In this document: piece after piece, positions 57,756-64,000 of the stretch
Numbering within the stretch: position 1 is the first letter of the stretch
Layout: each line of letters opens with the position of its first letter
NCBI GenBank assembly: GCA_003255065.1
Contig: QAOA01007183.1
Span: 1,039,001 to 1,103,000 of the forward strand
Length of the DNA: 64,000 nt
Reading direction: 5' to 3'
From: Cercis canadensis
Taxonomy: Eukaryota > Streptophyta > Magnoliopsida > Fabales > Fabaceae
Made by a program: the position numbers and the translations under genes
The notes under the pieces: generated by a model
Databases searched by the model: none
The model's input: the letters and a program-made list of their open reading frames with translations, nothing else
What the model was told of the DNA's origin: nothing

Positions 57756-59957
57756 TTTGAAGCAAGGGGCCACAACACACGTGGCGTGCCCAGAGCCCAG
57801 TACTGTTCTACCTTTGGATTTGATTGAAACTGAATGCAATGGCTTTGTATATGGATACATTGGGCACGAGTTAAGGGTATCCTTATTTATCGATAAGGTT
57901 GCAAAGGTAGGTGACAGATAGATCAGTTGGCGTAATTGCTTGTTTGGTCCACTCACCAACTTGCGCACTCCAATAATACAACTCTAAACTCAAATGATCA
58001 AGTACTTGTTTAAATTCAATATGGCCCCGCATACATCTGTTTACCATTTAAGTTGTTTATTTGTAAACCTAGCTTGTTTCCACAAATAGTTCTGAATGAG
58101 TGCATAGCTTCAATTATTGTGTTCAAGTTGCTTCAATTTTCTTTCACCTTTTTTCTGCCTAAAGGAACTTTCAAGCTTAACAGATCGATGAATCGATGGG
58201 CTTATCAGAAGACTGTGATTAAACTAAAATACAGACAATAGAGTCCATTATAATCAACTTACTCACATGTAAGGCTAGCCATGAGTTCTGCATATAGGGG
58301 GGAAACCGGATCAATCAAACAGTAGAAACATTATCCAATTTTATCAGTATATCAACCAACGAGGGAACAACCTTTTGCGGTAATATCTCCAAGCGCGGGG
58401 CCTTTAGAATTGCATCAAAAGCTAGCCATGCTCCGTACCTCAATTGAATGAAAACAAACAGATAAATGGCAAAGTAGTTCAGGGGTTCATCAAGAGCCAC
58501 AACCTCAATTATCTTAATATTGCGACTATATGGAGCTCTTTGAGTGTTCCATGCATGCTAATATATATGATGATTTTTTTTGTTTTCCCAGTAAATGCTA
58601 ATATGATGATATTTGTGTGGTAAGTTCAGTTGCAAGTAATTATAATAGGGCGACAAGGAGATATACCGTGTCTGGGCCCTCCGTTTGAATTTCGTGTTTG
58701 ACTGGCAATGGCATGAGGCATCTTCATTGAACATGCATGATTTGGCAGCCAAACCCCGTATTCGAGTACTACTCACTTTATTCTCTTACTCATAGCAGAA
58801 TTTGTGCTTCTTTTGCATTCGCTCTTTCGCGAGGCTCGGCCAACTCAATTGAATGATTGCATGCATAAGCAGTATCCCACTCCCACGCCAAATGAATCAT
58901 TACAAGATTAACCTTTTTTTTTTTTTTCTAATTTTTTCTTCTTAAAAAAGTGAAGATATTATAAGAATCCCAAAAAGATATAAAAAATAAATAAAGAACA
59001 TATACATCTATATAAAAATAAAATAAAAGAAAGACAACAAATGTATTGTCATTTAATTAGCAGTTAAAACTGTTAAACAAAAAAATGGAACAACCGGAGA
59101 AAAAGCTTTGTAGAGTGAACCGAAGTTAACGAGAAATTTAAGATGATGTCAATCATGTCATCTAAGGAATAAGTAAAGGACCTTGACAATTTTTCCAAGA
59201 GAAATATGTGAAGGGCAGCTTTCTGTTAAATTGAGTCCCCAAATGACTTTTTCTCCCACCAGTTAATTATGCATGTGTAATTCAGGCACAAATTCTGGCT
59301 CGTTAATTCGGGTCAGATATAGAACCATATTTTTCTTTTTGTTTTCGTTTTGGATCCAAATTCTTTTTTTTTCCTTCTTCTTGTTCTTCTTGTCTGTCTT
59401 TACTTGTAAACTGGTAGACTGGTAGTGCGACCCTCTCGAGCCATTTTAGCGACGGACGCTACACATTATTTTGTTGATATTTCTGCACACACTCATTATT
59501 GTCAGATCAAGGAATAATCGATCTGTATTACATTAAGAGGTGGAATATCCGCCAATGAAGATAAAGTGCATGCTTAACTATATAGTACAAGTAAACTTGA
59601 TGACTAGTATAAGTTATATAACTAGTATAATTAAGAATGACGCCAATAATAAAAAGAATGGTGTTTTAGAAAAATTAAGAAAGAAAAGAGAAAAAAATCT
59701 AAATTATCAATGTATCAGATTTGAATATATACATATTTTCTTCCCTAAAAAAAAAAAGAATATATATCTATTTTTGGTTTCATTTTTCACATTTTTAGTC
59801 TTGCCCGTTATAAATTTAGTCAAATTTGACTAGTGAAACTGTGAATGGGCATCTTCAAAGGTCAAAGCATATTAAGAGATCCATGTCTGAGTTTAGTGTG
59901 TTGGGCCGGGCGCCACAGAGATCCAAGTCGAATTCACCCAATTCGTTATTTGTTATG
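57756..59957. other. Spacer, no gene recognised
   Basis: About 2.2 kb with no supported gene. An open minus-strand frame at 58315-58500 (ending PSLVDILIKLDNVSTV) has protein-like composition but no family I recognise; it may be an exon remnant. Confidence 0.45.
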
Positions 59958-59962
59958 AAGCA

Positions 59963-60653
59963 TGTTACGAATCCCACATCGGTTCCATAAGAAAGTGTGA
60001 AATAGTACTTAAGTCTAAGAGGCTCTCTTATTTAATAGACTAGTCTTTTGGGTTGGACTCTCTTTTTGGGTTTGAGACCTAACATTGATGTTTTCATTGA
60101 GAGTTGGTGCGACATGGAAAAAAGCTACCCAATGCTTGATAAGGTCCAGAATAAAGTCATCCAAAGGGGAAAAAGGCTACCTGGTGCCGAGAAAAGTCTA
60201 GAGTGAGAGCCGTCCGTGGGCGTTCGGCTTCTCAAGAGGTGGGCATTGTTACGAGTCCCACATCGATTCCACAAGAAAGTGTGGAATTGTACATAAGTTT
60301 AAGAAGTTCTCTCACCTAATAGGCTAATTTTTTGGGTTTAGCTCTCCTCTTGAGCTTGAGACCTAACATTGGTACTTTCATTGAGAGTCAATGCGACATG
60401 AAAAAGGGCTACCCGGTGCTTGATAAGATTCAGAATGAAGTCATCCAAAGGGGAAAATGGCTAATTGGTGCCGAGAAGAGTCCGGAGTGAGAGCCGTCCG
60501 TGGGTGTCCGGCTTATCAAGAGGTGGGCAATATTACAAGTCTCACATCGATTCCACAAAAAAAATGTGGAATGGTACTTAAGTCTAAGAAGCTCTTTCAC
60601 CTAATAGGCTAGTCTTTTAGATTTGGTTCTCTTCTTGAGCTTGAAACCTAACA
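59963..60653 (+). mobile_element. Tandem TRIM: LTR-int-LTR-int-LTR with 5-bp TSD
   Basis: Three LTRs of 122-123 bp (59963-60084, 60247-60368, 60531-60653). Each starts TGTTACGA-like (the third TATTACAA) and ends CCTAACA, with the common blocks CCCACATCG and TTGAGACCTAACA. Two internal domains of about 162 bp begin TTGGTRYTTTCATTGAGAGT and end in a purine tract AAGAGGTGGGCA before the next LTR. The whole string is flanked by AAGCA (59958-59962 and 60654-60658). No coding capacity, as expected for TRIMs. Confidence 0.9.
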
Positions 60654-60658
60654 AAGCA

Positions 60659-61312
60659 GCTCTTGGTCTAGGCCAATATTTGTTTGGTTGACCAAAAATT
60701 TAAAATAAAATAAAAAAAAATCCCGCCGCCGCCAAATATAACGTGAAGGATCCGAACTTGAGGAAGAAAAGGATATTTGTCAAGCAACCATAAAGACTTT
60801 TGTAGCATTTCTTGTGCTGCTGTTTGAGTTATAATATTTTAGTTATATGCATATTGATATTATTCATGGAATGCTGATTTGAGCCGCCTGAACTTCATTC
60901 GTTTGTCAAACATTTTGTTCGTCTGTCTCAAGCACAAATCTTGGTGTGCCGCGTCTGCTTCAACTTCTGGCAATCCATTTCTTCTCAGTTCTCTCTTCTA
61001 TCCACACGCTTACGTGAAAGCTTCCATTCTGCTCTAATTCCTTGGATTATTAATTGGATAAATTTCACCTGGGAATGGGATAACAGTCACTATAAAATGA
61101 CCTCATGCTTCGCAATCCGTCATGCTTCATCGTGATTTTCATGCCAATTCCCTTCAGTTTCTCAAGTTTCCCCGCTTAGATATATACAAAAGTATACCAT
61201 TAGCATCTGTCCCTGATCTGAGAATATTGAGAGAAATAAATAACCCACGTTCACGTATGTGATCCACTCTCAAGATCACTCGACTCGCTCCTCTTTATAT
61301 TCATATATAATA
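60659..61312. other. Promoter region of the pectinesterase
   Basis: Spacer between TRIM and pectinesterase. The sequence ACTATAAAATG (about 61090) is a candidate TATA element. Small ORF at 60941-61135 is unrecognised. Confidence 0.45.
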
Positions 61313-62627
61313 ATGGCCTGTTTTTATGTCATCTTGTCCTTTCTCTTGGCTTCCTGTGCTTTGACGAATGCCTCTGAAACAGAAACAGCAATTCTGATGG
61401 TGGTTGACCAGTCCGGCATGGGAGATTTTCAGAAAATACAAGACGCCATTGATGCTGTGCCATCCAATAACTCCCAACTCTTTTACATCCGGGTAAAGCC
61501 TGGGATATATAAAGAGAAGATACTAGTACCTGCGGACAAGCCCTTCATTACACTCAGTGGTACAAACGCAGATAATACAATCATTTCATGGAATGACAGT
61601 GGCGACATATTTCAGTCACCAACTTTCACTGTCTTGGCTTCTGATTTTTTGGGACGACAAATCACTATCCAGGTTAGGCTTATGTTTTAACTTTCTTTTT
61701 TTCTTTTTCTTTTTTCCATAGTAAGTTGAAATTAAAAATGAATAATGAGTTTCTTGGGTTACAAATATAATTAATACTGAATTGGAGTGTAAGTGCAGAA
61801 TAGTTATGGGTCTGGTGCAAAAGCGGTTGCGTTGAGGGTTTCAGGTGATAGAGTGACACTTTCTGGTTGTAGAATTCTGTCTCACCAGGATACCCTGCTT
61901 GACGACACTGGGCGCCACTACTACATCAATTGTTATATTCAAGGGGATGTAGACTTCATTTTCGGAAATGCAGCTTCTATATATGAGGTTCCACTTCCAC
62001 CACATTTAATTAAATTACTTAAAGAAATCACTATATTCTCTCTTTCTCTTGTAATTAACATTGTTTTTTTTTTTTTTGGCAGAAGTGCCACTTGCACTCG
62101 CTTTCAGAAGGAAATGGAGCAATCACAGCCCAGAGCAGAGGGTCAGCAGAGGAGGACACGGGGTTCACCTTTTTGGGTTGCAAAATCACAGGCGTCAAAA
62201 CTGCCCTTCTCGGTAGGCCTTGGGGCTCTTATGCTAGAGTCGTGTTTGCCTACACCTATATGTCCAGCGTAATTCTGCCCCAGGGTTGGGATGACTGGGG
62301 GGACTCATCCAAACAACAGTAAAACATCTTTGCCTTTCTTTGACTTTCTTTAACAAAATAAACGAATACAATTAATAATTAAATAAATTTAATTTAATTG
62401 ATTTGGTGTGTTAATTTGACAGGACAACATATTACGGGCAATACAGATGCTATGGAGCAGGAGCCAAGACAGGAAGAAGGGCTCAATGGTCACACATACT
62501 TACAGCCCAAGAAGCTGAACCCTTCATGACCAAGGACCTGATTGATGGCAAAACTTGGATTAGGTCTGCTCCAACCAAATTCAGGAGATTCTCGTCTCCA
62601 AATTCTGCCAATCTTGGTGGACGCTAG
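61313..62627 (+). CDS. Pectinesterase (pectin methylesterase), 4 exons
   Basis: Secreted cell-wall enzyme, family CE8, that demethylesterifies homogalacturonan. Exons 61313-61672, 61799-61987, 62083-62318, 62423-62627; 990 nt, 329 residues. Signal peptide [18 protein letters not shown], then the catalytic domain directly, without an inhibitor-like pro-region (type II PME). The five family motifs are present: GIYKEKI, Gln-rich [10 protein letters not shown] with the catalytic Gln and Asp, [11 protein letters not shown] with the nucleophile Asp, the middle [10 protein letters not shown], and [12 protein letters not shown] with the substrate Arg and Trp. The ATG at 61313 starts the signal peptide; an upstream in-frame non-ATG stretch is leader. 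Ends ..SANLGGR. Resembles the QRT1/PME11-type group by memory. Confidence 0.94.
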
Positions 62628-63375
62628 TGTTCAAAACAACGGGGCATTATTTTTATTGATTATTAATATTGTTTTTGCAAATATGTTGAATATAAGATTA
62701 TTTCTACCGAGAGGACGCAAGCAAGGTGCAAGGACAAATTACTCTCATAATAATGTTACAATTGTTGCAGTATAGTGATAAAATATTTCATGGATAAGAA
62801 ATTAGACAATCCAATTTTAATACTCACTATAGTAGTAATTACGCAATTTAGTGTTTTATTTTGGCACAATAACGGCGCCCGTCGGTTGGGTGGTATTCCT
62901 TCTGGATCATCCCCCCTTTTTTTCTTTGGTAACACACTCCCTCCCCTTTTGGCAATATTTATTTGTTACATCTAATATTTATTGATGAACATGATTCTCA
63001 TGCATTACAAAGAAAAAAAGTTAATAAGCGTGACTCAATTTGTAAGATTATGTTGTGTTGACACAAACATTTTTGGTTATGATATTTTTTGTTGATAGAC
63101 ATCTATTACTTGTGTCATGCCTTAATTTTAGAGTAATTTATCTGTCTTTTAGATTTTTTTGTAACAAAAAAAAGTTTAACATATATGATTCTCAAATATA
63201 ATTATCGTAGTTCAACATATATGTTTTTTACTTAGTCATTGAATTATATTTTATATTGAAAAAATATTAAAATTCCCTTCAAGTATTTTATTATGTAATA
63301 TTTTTTAATAATAACATTATAAAATTTAACATGACAATATGTCAAATTTAAATTGAGATGGGAGAAAGACGAAAA
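62628..63375. other. 3' flank of the pectinesterase
   Basis: 3' UTR and AT-rich spacer; nothing recognised. Confidence 0.6.
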
Positions 63376-63384
63376 TATTACTAA

Positions 63385-63927
63385 GATTTAATTGTAATTT
63401 TGGTCTTATTATTTTAATAATTTAAACTTTTTGTCTCTCTTATTTAAAAATGAATAATTTAATCCATCTATATTTATAAAATGTGTAATTTTTGTCTTTA
63501 AACTAAATTTTTTTAGGTCTATTTCTTGGTTTAAAGTTCTTTAATTCATAATTTCACCGTTCAGATTGAAGAGCTACGCCTTGTGAATCTCTTCACAAAA
63601 TTTCAGCTTAATCTAACAGTAAATGAATTTAGATCATGGGTTAGATAAAAACTTCTAGTTTTGGTATTTTTGATTGTGTCCCACTATTAGATCAAGATTA
63701 AATTTTGTGGGAATATTCGCAAGACATAATTTTTCAATCTGAACGATGAGATTTTGAATTGGAGAACTTTATACATTGAAATAAATCTAAAAAATTTTAG
63801 TTTAAAGACAAATAGCCTAAAATTATACATTTTATAAATATAGAATGATTAAATTATTTATTTTTAAATAAAAGGAATCAAAAAATTTAAATTATTAAAA
63901 TAAAAAAACTAAAATTACAATTAAACC
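63385..63927. mobile_element. Fold-back MULE-type MITE, copy 3 (543 bp)
   Basis: Starts GATTTAATTGTAATTTTGGTC and ends with its complement; the centre carries the same ATTGAAGAGCTACGCCTTGTG and TCTGAACG landmarks. Flanks TATTACTAA (63376-63384) and TATTATTAA (63928-63936) match at 8 of 9 positions. More diverged than copies 1 and 2. Confidence 0.87.
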
Positions 63928-64000
63928 TATTATTAACTATCAAATGAGGTATAGGAAAAGGTTAACACAATATGTTATGTTAAGACTAGTCTTCGAGGAA

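Noticed and set aside
1..64000. CRISPR arrays, operons, phage or bacterial systems
   Set aside because: No regularly spaced repeats of that kind and all genes are eukaryotic with introns.

Overview
The window is nuclear DNA from a eudicot plant. Genes have many GT-AG introns, intergenic DNA is AT-rich, there are plant-only families (3-ketoacyl-CoA synthase, ERD6-like sugar transporter, Tubby-like F-box, RADIALIS-like MYB, PUB-type, plant mobile domain), and transposon debris is dense. Species cannot be fixed from the sequence; a woody rosid draft assembly would fit. All gene names and Arabidopsis locus comparisons come from family knowledge and memory, not from a search.

Layout. 1-1549 (-) is the 5' part of an LRR receptor-like kinase that runs off the left edge. 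2695-8251 is an assembly-scarred region: a 1.36-kb block occurs twice and brackets a partial Mutator-like element (MULE) with a MuDR N-terminal ORF, a spliced plant-mobile-domain gene and a 163-base gap. 8668-13052 (+) is a ten-exon Maf-like nucleotide pyrophosphatase. 15582-17129 (+) is an intronless 3-ketoacyl-CoA synthase. 20149-24178 (-) is an 18-exon ERD6-like sugar transporter. 26902-34258 (+) is an HhH-GPD DNA glycosylase whose 25-nt last coding exon lies about 6.2 kb downstream, beyond a Pack-MULE lodged in the intron. 36020-37990 (+) is a fatty-acyl-AMP-ligase-like enzyme. 38385-39209 (-) is a broken F-box-associated gene abutting TRIM retrotransposons. 41583-42305 (-) is a small secreted Ala/Pro-rich protein. 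42590-45997 is a nest of DNA transposons. 46629-47689 (-) is a RADIALIS-like MYB. 50281-51777 (+) is a PUB-family protein without a U-box. 52365-52438 is tRNA-Asn. 52922-55011 (-) is a Tubby-like F-box protein. 59963-60653 is a tandem TRIM. 61313-62627 (+) is a pectinesterase.

There is no operon-like logic. The gene order LRR-RLK / KCS / ERD6-like / DNA glycosylase / RADIALIS-like recalls blocks I remember around Arabidopsis At2g16250-16280, At1g19440-19510 and At1g75220-75250, so the backbone is probably old collinear DNA into which mobile elements were inserted. The most original material is the mobile layer: three copies of one fold-back MULE family with 9-bp target duplications, gene-capturing elements (TPX2/WVD2-like, PPR plus gypsy pieces, a zinc-finger-like fragment, a LINE RNase H fragment), and tandem LTR-int-LTR-int-LTR TRIMs. 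Several single-N joins carry near-identical sequence on both sides and look like unmerged haplotype contigs rather than biology.
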